Source of the DNA: an uncultured Collinsella sp.
Lineage (GTDB): Bacteria; Actinomycetota; Coriobacteriia; Coriobacteriales; Coriobacteriaceae
Reading direction: 5' to 3'
Length of the DNA stretch: 64,000 bases
Assembly (NCBI GenBank): GCA_900542155.1
Contig: UQMD01000001.1
Span: 210,020 to 274,019 of the forward strand
The position numbers were made by a program, and so were the translations under genes. Every line of letters begins with the position of its first letter. The first letter of the stretch is position 1. Below, piece by piece: positions 39,502-46,148 of this stretch. The notes beneath the pieces were generated by a model that saw only the letters and a program-made list of their open reading frames with translations, was not told the origin of the DNA and ran no database searches.

Positions 39502-41133
39502 TTATAGTTCAATCACTTCGTCGCAAGCCTCAAGCAACTCGGGATCATGCGAGACAACAACCACTATATGATCTTCTTTCTTCTGTTGCAGAATATCAAT
39601 GAACGCTGACCTACTCGCTCCGTCAAGCGCCGACGTCGGTTCATCGAATAACATGACGGGTGAGTCCTTAAGCAATACACGAATAATCGCAATCTTCTGC
39701 TTCTCACCACCCGATATATTATGGTTTTGCTCGTCCAGCACCCCATCAAGACCATTGGGAAGTGTTGAGACCAGTTTGGTCAGACCAAACTGGTCTACAA
39801 GTCGCCCGACTTCAAGAATTGGACAATTATCGCCCGCGAGTAGCGTCAGATTCTCTCTGAGTGTTCCGTTAACGATATCAGGTTCTTGCTCGGCAATACC
39901 AACGACATACGAGCGTAGATTTATAGAATCAATCTGGCTCAAATCAACCTCGTCATAAGCAATAGTCCCAACGCAATCATCGGGATATAGACCAGCCATG
40001 CCATCGAGAAGCGTGCTTTTCCCGCTTCCGTTTGCGCCCGACACGCCGTATAAGACTCCTCGATTAAGCGAGATGAGCTCTGGATAATCTATGATTCGAT
40101 CGGTATCAGGGCGACAAATCGACAGGCCCTTGCACACAAGTGAAACAGGAGAACCAATGCGGACAGAACCGTTCGCCTCTTCATCCATTGCCCAAAGGCG
40201 CTTAAGGCGTTGGGCGCTCACCTTGCTCGCCTGGTAGCTTTTGCCCCAAGAAAGCAAGTTCACCAGAGCAGAATTGGCGCTCGAATAATAGCTCAATGCC
40301 GTCAGCAGAAAACCAACCGGCATTTTACCTGCGACAATCTCACAGCCTCCAATCGCGAGCAAACAGAACTGCGCAAAGGAAAAAATCAACTGATTCGCAA
40401 GTTCGAACCGTGATCCGGCTTTTTGGTTAGCCAATATAGCTGGATAAAGACCATCGAAAGCCTTCTGCAGCCTCAAGGAATAGAAATCGAATAATGAATG
40501 GCGACGAAGAAAGGAGACGCTCTCCAGCTGGCTCTGGAGAGTCCCATAGAAAGCAGCGGTCTTTTCTTGAAACTCAAAGCCTCGATTGAACAGCAGCCCG
40601 CTAAACAATCGATAAACTACTGCCCCCGTAACGATGCAGGCTAGACAGGCAATCGCCATCGCAATGTTTATATTCATCAACATAATCAAGGAACAGATAA
40701 TCGTTGCAACACCGCCAATGATATTTGACGCCGATGTTATTCCGAATATTATGAGGTCGTTTGAATCGTGATTGATTTGCTGATTATAATAGCCCGCATC
40801 AAATCCGATGAAAAACTTCCGGGGCAAACGCTTGACGTGTTCAAGTGTGTCAGCGTTTAGTTGATATCCCGCATGCGCTTGAAGGTCGACATAGATTAGG
40901 GAAGTCCAATAGGCCAACACCGACCCCACAATGGCGACCACGCCAATCGCGAAAATACATAAGACTAGCGTCCGCAAACTAATACCGAGGACATTTTTTG
41001 TCGCCAGCACATTTACAGTCAGTCCCAACAAATATGGTTCAGCAAGGCTGCACAGCTGAGACAAGACATCGAGAAGCAGATAGACATAAAGCCTTGGCTT
41101 ATGGAGGAGATATATCTTCCAAAATCTAAACAT
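39502..41133 (-). CDS. ABC transporter (fused permease-ATPase), likely peptide exporter
   Basis: About 543 residues: a six-helix membrane domain (about 1-300) followed by a nucleotide-binding domain. Walker A GANGSGKST, Q-loop in GIAEQEPD, signature NISGGEKQK, Walker B PVMLFDEPTSALD and the switch histidine in VVSHD are all present, so it should be active. It lacks the N-terminal C39 peptidase domain of bacteriocin exporters such as LagD. The start at 41133 overlaps the stop of the radical SAM gene, so export and maturation are translationally coupled; an ATG 15 bases earlier is possible. As the last gene of the RiPP operon it probably exports the modified peptide. Confidence 0.88.
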   Translation of the reverse strand: MFRFWKIYLLHKPRLYVYLLLDVLSQLCSLAEPYLLGLTVNVLATKNVLGISLRTLVLCIFAIGVVAIVGSVLAYWTSLIYVDLQAHAGYQLNADTLEHVKRLPRKFFIGFDAGYYNQQINHDSNDLIIFGITSASNIIGGVATIICSLIMLMNINIAMAIACLACIVTGAVVYRLFSGLLFNRGFEFQEKTAAFYGTLQSQLESVSFLRRHSLFDFYSLRLQKAFDGLYPAILANQKAGSRFELANQLIFSFAQFCLLAIGGCEIVAGKMPVGFLLTALSYYSSANSALVNLLSWGKSYQASKVSAQRLKRLWAMDEEANGSVRIGSPVSLVCKGLSICRPDTDRIIDYPELISLNRGVLYGVSGANGSGKSTLLDGMAGLYPDDCVGTIAYDEVDLSQIDSINLRSYVVGIAEQEPDIVNGTLRENLTLLAGDNCPILEVGRLVDQFGLTKLVSTLPNGLDGVLDEQNHNISGGEKQKIAIIRVLLKDSPVMLFDEPTSALDGASRSAFIDILQQKKEDHIVVVVSHDPELLEACDEVIEL

Positions 41134-42412
41134 CGTGATTTGCCTCATGCGAATACTGATAATTACGAGCTAACCGCATTCTCTGCCTAGCATTGAATTT
41201 AACGCTCGCGCATTTTCTCTGACCCTCCATCGCGGCGTGGGGACATCCGCCCATACAAGCCGGAAACATTACACACTCGCCACATACTGTGTCGTTTGGT
41301 AAATACTCCATCCATTTCAAATAGTTCGAATTAGCTTTCACGCCTTCTCGAACATTTCCAACGGCGCACTCGCCCTTGCCAACCTCATCCCAACATTTAA
41401 AAAGTCTACCAAGCGGATCGATGACAAACGAATTAAGGGAAACCGCACAGCAGACACCTGGTTCATATGGCGTAAACGGAATAACGTTGAATCCGCGCTC
41501 GCTAGCTTTATCCATAAAGAACGTTTCAACTTGAGAGAACCCACGCTGAGAAAAACAATGAATGTCATTTGAGCAAGTATCGTTAACATTGTCGACCGCA
41601 GCAAGATAAATCGCGACTTTACCGCGAAGCCCTTTAGCGTCAAGCTCGTCAATCAACGCATCGACCTCTTTGCTATTGGACTCATCGACGTTCACGCGAA
41701 TGGTAATCTGAAGAACATCGGCACATGAGATTATATTGTCGATAATGGCATCATATGTCGGACGACCGTCGGCCGGGACCCTCCGCGAATCATGATCCCT
41801 CTTTGAGCCATCAATAGTAATTTGAACCGAACCGATCTGACAATCAGCAAGCTTCTGAGCAATTTCTCGCGTCAGGAGATATCCGTTCGTTACCATTCCG
41901 GCAGAATAAGTAGCGCCTGGCCTAATCGCCCCTCTCAGTTCTTTTGTCAGTCGCTCGATCATGTCCACACAGAGTAGGGGTTCGCCTCCATACCAGTCAA
42001 CGTGAAGATCGTTGATCCCGGGATAGCCGGAACGCACGAATTCTGCGATATCCGTCATTGTCTCTTCTGACATAGTGGGGTGCGAGCAGCCTTTTTCATA
42101 GCAGTAGGGACACCTAAAATTGCATGCCAGCGTTGGAGCAATCGTCAGTCCTAAATAGTCATTTGCAAACCTTGCCGACAAGCTCTCAAGCATCAACATT
42201 CGCCGCTCGTCAACATCGTCATCTACCAACATGCCACCCATCTTAAGGGCCTCTTCGAAATCACCATCCAAGGCGGCGGCACCCTTGCGATATAAATTCA
42301 GCTCATTCGTGTGCGCAGCGTCAAGGTCGAGAACGCCACCAGACTGGGTATTGTAGATAGTGATACCGTTCACATCATTCTCTTCAATAACGTTAAATTC
42401 AGACTCTTTCAT
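41126..42412 (-). CDS. Radical SAM/SPASM peptide maturase
   Basis: A 428-residue protein. Residues 1-85 form an N-terminal region of the kind that recognises peptide substrates. The radical SAM core begins with CNFRCPYC (C97, C101, C104), which binds the first 4Fe-4S cluster, followed by WYGGEPLL and the SAM-binding strand VQITIDGSKRDHD. The C-terminal SPASM domain (about 330-415) is cysteine-rich: FKCWDEVGKGECAVGN, CGECVMFPACMGGCPHAA and a late KCAS, enough for two auxiliary clusters. Such enzymes form thioether or carbon-carbon crosslinks in RiPPs. It follows the permease stop with no gap (TAAATG) and is downstream of a five-cysteine peptide. The bond it makes cannot be predicted. Confidence 0.93.
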   Translation of the reverse strand: MKESEFNVIEENDVNGITIYNTQSGGVLDLDAAHTNELNLYRKGAAALDGDFEEALKMGGMLVDDDVDERRMLMLESLSARFANDYLGLTIAPTLACNFRCPYCYEKGCSHPTMSEETMTDIAEFVRSGYPGINDLHVDWYGGEPLLCVDMIERLTKELRGAIRPGATYSAGMVTNGYLLTREIAQKLADCQIGSVQITIDGSKRDHDSRRVPADGRPTYDAIIDNIISCADVLQITIRVNVDESNSKEVDALIDELDAKGLRGKVAIYLAAVDNVNDTCSNDIHCFSQRGFSQVETFFMDKASERGFNVIPFTPYEPGVCCAVSLNSFVIDPLGRLFKCWDEVGKGECAVGNVREGVKANSNYLKWMEYLPNDTVCGECVMFPACMGGCPHAAMEGQRKCASVKFNARQRMRLARNYQYSHEANHDV

Positions 42413-43222
42413 TTATATGCTCCGTTTTCTGATAGCACCCTTGATAGCCCAACAAAGTCCGAGGATGACAATGGGAACGACTGTTGCCAGCGCTACAAAC
42501 AGCAACGTCCCCGGCACGATGAATTGAATTGGTCGCGGAGACGCAAGGGTCGCCAGCCATGTCAAGTGCAGTGGCATATTTGGATTCCCGTACCCCAAAT
42601 AAAGCAGCAGGATGATGAACGATAGAACAAACGCGCCATTTCCAAAGAGCGAGATGGCCAGGACGAGCAGCAGGCATAACGTTGTGCAAATCAAGGTAGC
42701 AAGAGACAGTCGAAGAAGAAACTCTCCGATCATATCCATCGTCATTCCTATGCCACTCGCGCTTTGGACCGCACCAACGAGTATCGAAAAGAGAACAAAA
42801 CCACCGACAAGCGTGACAATCGAGACAAGAGTCCTTGCAACCAACAACTGTACTGTTTTCATTCCCCTTGCATAGGAAGCAAGCCATTGAGATCCCGTTA
42901 TCGGAGTTCGAAACGCATAGCCGATGACGAGAACAGCAACAATAGGAAAGAACAGAGAATGAGCAAGCGGTGCCACAGCGGAAAGGTAGCGAGCTCCGTC
43001 TTTAACGAGGTCTCCCGGAATTCCCACAAAACCATATTGTGGGTTTGGAAAGAAGCCCATAACACCGTCGCCAAGCCAATCGCTCGTTCCGTAGGCTCTC
43101 CATGGTTCATAAGACACAGAATAAAGCAATGCGAGCACGAAACCTGCCGCAATCAGCAGAAGAGGCGCTTTGCTCTTCATAACTCGATAGGCTTCAGCCT
43201 TAATCATATCTTCGCAGCGCAT
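42413..43222 (-). CDS. ABC transporter permease (second of pair)
   Basis: About 269 residues with six predicted membrane helices and an extracytoplasmic first loop. That loop has YGTSDWLGDGVMGFF, matched by YGTSDLGGVGKQIGFF in the neighbouring permease, so the two are ancient paralogues forming a heterodimer. GGAGGGG lies five bases before the ATG at 43222, immediately after the other permease. With the BcrA-like ATPase it forms an ABC-2 type exporter of the kind that gives self-immunity to antimicrobial peptides. Confidence 0.82.
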   Translation of the reverse strand: MRCEDMIKAEAYRVMKSKAPLLLIAAGFVLALLYSVSYEPWRAYGTSDWLGDGVMGFFPNPQYGFVGIPGDLVKDGARYLSAVAPLAHSLFFPIVAVLVIGYAFRTPITGSQWLASYARGMKTVQLLVARTLVSIVTLVGGFVLFSILVGAVQSASGIGMTMDMIGEFLLRLSLATLICTTLCLLLVLAISLFGNGAFVLSFIILLLYLGYGNPNMPLHLTWLATLASPRPIQFIVPGTLLFVALATVVPIVILGLCWAIKGAIRKRSI

Positions 43223-43224
43223 TT

Positions 43225-44028
43225 CTACCCCCTCCTCGCTTTGATTCCCATGACCCCGAGCTGCAACGAAACAACGGTGCAAATAACAGAGAAAAGAATG
43301 ATCTGATTAATGGCTAGGCCTTGAAAGCACAGATTTCCAAGATGGCGTAAGTATGGTCCGACTGAGAGCCACCAGGGAATTTGCGTCGATGCGTGATTGG
43401 AAAAGACCACCAGCGTATATTCATCGGAGGCGAGCAGCGTCCCGACCAACACCAACATAATGCTAAGCGGTGCATTTCTAAGTAAATAGAAAACTGCCAT
43501 CGACTGAGCTACTAATGCAGCCAAAATAGCATCAATCAAAAGCAACACGGGCAGGTATCTATCAAGAAACACCCGCCCATCCACATAGCAGCCAAGCGGA
43601 GATTTGAAGAGAGTGAATCCCGAAAACAGGTTGAACGCTGTTGAAGTTGCAATCGTCAGAACAAGCCACTTTGCGACAACGGCCTTTGCTACACCCGTCC
43701 CTTTTGCATACGTCACTTCAGAAGACCTGCTTTGATAATCCATGGCGCAGGAAATAACAATGCATCCGGCTAGAACGAAAAACCACTCGTAGGTCATGAA
43801 TAGTGCCGTCCGAACCGCCGAACCAGCTGGGTCAGTCTTGTCGAGGATGTTTGCAAAGAAACCAATCTGTTTGCCGACTCCCCCTAAATCAGATGTTCCA
43901 TAAGTCCCATACATATTTGGATTACAGACATCTTTAACAATCCAAATTCCCCAGATCAACAACACGAAAAAGGCTGGATTTCTGAGCAACCGACGGGCTT
44001 CGCATCTAATCAGTCGCAGAAGTTGCAT
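43225..44028 (-). CDS. ABC transporter permease (first of pair)
   Basis: A 267-residue membrane protein with about six helices. After the first helix an external loop contains MYGTYGTSDLGGVGKQIGFF, homologous to the loop of the second permease. The start overlaps the ATPase gene by 23 bases with GGGGAGG upstream, so the three transporter genes are coupled. It is related in layout to BcrB/LanE/LanG-type immunity permeases. The conserved loop facing outside could contact the peptide product. Confidence 0.82.
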   Translation of the reverse strand: MQLLRLIRCEARRLLRNPAFFVLLIWGIWIVKDVCNPNMYGTYGTSDLGGVGKQIGFFANILDKTDPAGSAVRTALFMTYEWFFVLAGCIVISCAMDYQSRSSEVTYAKGTGVAKAVVAKWLVLTIATSTAFNLFSGFTLFKSPLGCYVDGRVFLDRYLPVLLLIDAILAALVAQSMAVFYLLRNAPLSIMLVLVGTLLASDEYTLVVFSNHASTQIPWWLSVGPYLRHLGNLCFQGLAINQIILFSVICTVVSLQLGVMGIKARRG

Positions 44029-44734
44029 TATCTGCCTCCCCGATCAAATCCAAAAACCGCTTTTCCAGACTTCTGTCTTTGTAGGAGTTTTCTTCCTTAA
44101 CGAGAAGTCTGCCTTGATGGAGAAACGCAAAAGATGTCGCAACTTTCTCCAATTCATCTAGGTTATGGCTTGAAATGAGCACCGTTTTATCCCGTTTGTC
44201 CTTCAACGACAGCAGGAGATCACGCACCTCAATCACACCCACTGGATCGAGCCCGTTTATGGGTTCATCCATGATGAGTAGTTGTGGGTCGCCTAGAAGA
44301 GCCGTTCCGATATCCAGACGACGCTTCATGCCGAGCGAGTATTGTTTTACCGATGCATCCGCCGCATTTTCTAGTCCAACGGCAGCGAGCACTCGATTAA
44401 CTTCACTTTTCGGCAGCCCCCACTCGATACAGCGTGAGATCAAGTTTTCTCGACCGGTTAAGTTCAAGAATGCCCCACAGCCGTCGGGGACGAATCCGAT
44501 ATTTCTGCGTGCTCTTGCCAGACCTGCTCTCCCAGACTCGCCGAAAAAACTGATTGAACCTTTCGTTGCTTTAAGCAAGCCAAGAAGAATATCAATCAAC
44601 GTACTCTTCCCCGCGCCGTTCTCCCCAACGAGAGCGCACACTTCGCCCTCATCTATATCAAATGAAACATCAGACAACGCCCAGTTTTTGCCGTAGCGCT
44701 TTGATAGATCCTTGATTGAAATCGCATTACCCAT
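44006..44734 (-). CDS. ABC transporter ATP-binding protein (BcrA-like)
   Basis: A 242-residue ATPase with Walker A GENGAGKST, Q-loop region FVPDGCG, signature YSLGMKRRLDIG, Walker B LLIMDEPINGLDP and switch histidine in LISSHNLDEL. The YSLGMK signature is typical of BcrA/LanF ATPases of antimicrobial-peptide immunity pumps. GAGG precedes the start at a long spacing of 11 bases. It is the first gene after the terminator that follows the precursor peptide, so its expression depends on read-through. Confidence 0.93.
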   Translation of the reverse strand: MGNAISIKDLSKRYGKNWALSDVSFDIDEGEVCALVGENGAGKSTLIDILLGLLKATKGSISFFGESGRAGLARARRNIGFVPDGCGAFLNLTGRENLISRCIEWGLPKSEVNRVLAAVGLENAADASVKQYSLGMKRRLDIGTALLGDPQLLIMDEPINGLDPVGVIEVRDLLLSLKDKRDKTVLISSHNLDELEKVATSFAFLHQGRLLVKEENSYKDRSLEKRFLDLIGEADNATSATD

Positions 44735-44751
44735 GTCTCATGAACCTCATT

Positions 44752-44797
44752 AAAAAAGGCAGCGCGGCCGACGGATGGCAGTTATCGACCACGCTGC
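44752..44797 (-). terminator. Terminator between precursor peptide and operon
   Basis: On the minus strand GCAGCGTGGTCGA and TCGGCCGCGCTGC pair over 13 positions with a few G-T pairs, and are followed by six T residues. It lies after the peptide gene and before the transporter and maturase genes, the usual device for making much more precursor than enzyme. Confidence 0.85.
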
Positions 44798-44837
44798 TTA
44801 CCCTCTGCTGTCTTAACCAGCATTAACGTTCGCGTTG

Positions 44838-44948
44838 CTAGAAATGAACATATACGCCAAAACAGCTACAGCGCGAACACGGGTGGTAATTGCGGCAGCC
44901 ACCACCGCCACCCTGCACGTTGCTACACGGATCGATTACCCAGTTCAT
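44838..44948 (-). CDS. Cysteine-rich RiPP precursor peptide
   Basis: A 36-residue peptide starting MNWVIDPCSNVQ, then five glycines, then a cysteine-rich part ending CFGVYVHF. Cysteines are at 8, 18, 24, 27 and 29, and the tail is aromatic. A near-perfect Shine-Dalgarno, AAAGGAGG, lies six bases before the ATG, stronger than at any other gene of the cluster. The promoter upstream overlaps a palindrome and a terminator follows. With a radical SAM/SPASM enzyme in the same operon, cysteine-to-carbon thioether crosslinks are the likely modification, as in sactipeptides and ranthipeptides. The glycine run may divide leader from core. Short Cys-rich precursors such as the Clo7bot type look similar; I cannot place it in a known family. 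Confidence 0.82.
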   Translation of the reverse strand: MNWVIDPCSNVQGGGGGCRNYHPCSRCSCFGVYVHF

Positions 44949-44987
44949 AATTACCTCCTTTCGATTTATCGTCTGTTTTAATACTTC

Positions 44988-45019
44988 GTTATCGTATAAC
45001 GATAACCTTATGATTTCAA
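44988..45019 (-). promoter_or_regulatory. Promoter and operator of the precursor peptide
   Basis: On the minus strand TTGAAA (45014-45019) and TACGAT (44991-44996) are separated by 17 bases. The palindrome GTTATCG/CGATAAC (44988-45006) covers the -10 element. The Xre protein encoded 100 bases away is the obvious candidate to bind it and repress the peptide. Confidence 0.7.
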
Positions 45020-45039
45020 GAACTATTTTCAAATAAATT

Positions 45040-45073
45040 AAGGCTCCTACCGATCGTTTGCGGTAGGAGCCTT
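45040..45073 (-). terminator. Terminator of the Xre/DUF2975 unit
   Basis: AAGGCTCCTACCG and CGGTAGGAGCCTT are perfect 13-base arms around an eight-base loop, followed on the minus strand by an A/T-rich stretch. It separates regulator transcription from the precursor promoter. Confidence 0.8.
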
Positions 45074-45116
45074 GCATGCATACGTGTTTGTCTTCTTGTC
45101 TTCTTATTCTGTTTTG

Positions 45117-45443
45117 TTATTCCTTAGAGAGATCTACTACGTAAACCTCTGTGGGCAATATCTCGGAGGGGTCGGGATTGCGTCTTTGCAAAATCTTATT
45201 CCGCGCACGCGCGATGGTAAGTTCCTCAAGTTCTATTTCACTCACACGACGGATCAAATCTCCCGGCTGACAATCCAACTCAACACAGATATCGAGCAAT
45301 GTCTTCAAGCGTATAGCCTTTATTTTTGCATTACGGATTTTAGAAATGTTGGCTGGCGTATGCCCAGTCGCTCTTATTAGATCGGCATTTGTTTTCCCGG
45401 TCTTAAGCAAAAGCGTCTCAACCTCAATAATGAGATAATCCAT
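45117..45443 (-). CDS. Xre-family regulator of the RiPP cluster
   Basis: A 108-residue Cro/C1 helix-turn-helix protein of the YozG/HTH_26 type: VETLLLKTGKTNADLIRATGHTPANISKIRNAKIKAIRLKTLLDICVELDCQPGDLI, followed by a charged tail of about 45 residues. AGGTGA lies six bases before the ATG at 45443. It starts 10 bases after the DUF2975 stop, the usual partnership of these families. Its position suggests control of the precursor promoter through the palindrome at 44988-45006. Confidence 0.88.
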   Translation of the reverse strand: MDYLIIEVETLLLKTGKTNADLIRATGHTPANISKIRNAKIKAIRLKTLLDICVELDCQPGDLIRRVSEIELEELTIARARNKILQRRNPDPSEILPTEVYVVDLSKE

Positions 45444-45453
45444 GGTCAATCAC

Positions 45454-46023
45454 CTAGACCAAATCATCGGACTGGGACTGCAAAAGCGCCCCATAGCGCC
45501 AGAAGATCGACAAAGCGAAAGCGACCATCATTGCAATGATAGATCCCACATCCAACGTGATGCCTGAGTCACCAATCTGAAGGAGAGCGGAATTCATACG
45601 ACAACTCAATACACAATTGCCCACCATTATTTTTAAATCGCTGCCAATCTGTAGAGAGCCCATAATGGCATTAATTGCAAATAGGCAAGCAATAACGGCA
45701 ATCATCCGTGCATGTCGAATAGAAAAAGGCGATTGACGACGAGCGACATCGAAGCTGATGCTTAACAATGTAAACTCCCCTGCAAGGAGCAAAACCGCCC
45801 ATAGCGCCAAGTTTGGAAGCGCGATGCTGCCGCCCTCACCAAGCTCAACGACCCCCTCGATTACCACTGCGCCATTCAAAATGCTATGGCATGCAACAAC
45901 AAATGCCGAACCAAAGACGACGATAGTAGCGATGACTATAAGTACCAGCACGGCACGAAGAACCATTCCGATTTTTCTCATGTTATCGAGCGACATCTCA
46001 ATTCTTTGAGCGCTTTTCGCCAT
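45454..46023 (-). CDS. DUF2975 membrane protein
   Basis: A 189-residue protein with four membrane segments (about 17-45, 68-92, 105-128, 150-178). The DUF2975 pattern is visible in the layout with RRQSPFSIRHARMIAVIACLFAINAI after the second helix. AAGGAG lies five bases before the ATG at 46023. DUF2975 proteins are regularly paired with small Xre regulators and may sequester or signal to them at the membrane. Here the pair adjoins the RiPP genes, so it may sense the peptide or envelope state; this link is inferred from position. Confidence 0.8.
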   Translation of the reverse strand: MAKSAQRIEMSLDNMRKIGMVLRAVLVLIVIATIVVFGSAFVVACHSILNGAVVIEGVVELGEGGSIALPNLALWAVLLLAGEFTLLSISFDVARRQSPFSIRHARMIAVIACLFAINAIMGSLQIGSDLKIMVGNCVLSCRMNSALLQIGDSGITLDVGSIIAMMVAFALSIFWRYGALLQSQSDDLV

Positions 46024-46094
46024 AATAACTCCTTTTGCCATCCAGCAGTACTTTTTCAATTATTTTATCGTTACTGGAAACTCTTCTCCACAAG

Positions 46095-46121
46095 AAAAGG
46101 GCGCCCCCATCGGGAACGCCC
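46095..46121 (-). terminator. Terminator of clpC
   Basis: On the minus strand GGGCGTTCCC and GGGGGCGCCC pair over ten positions, including two G-T pairs, around a three-base loop, followed by TTTTC. It lies about 30 bases past the clpC stop. Confidence 0.75.
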
Positions 46122-46148
46122 CCCATCATGCAAGGTGATATTCAATCC

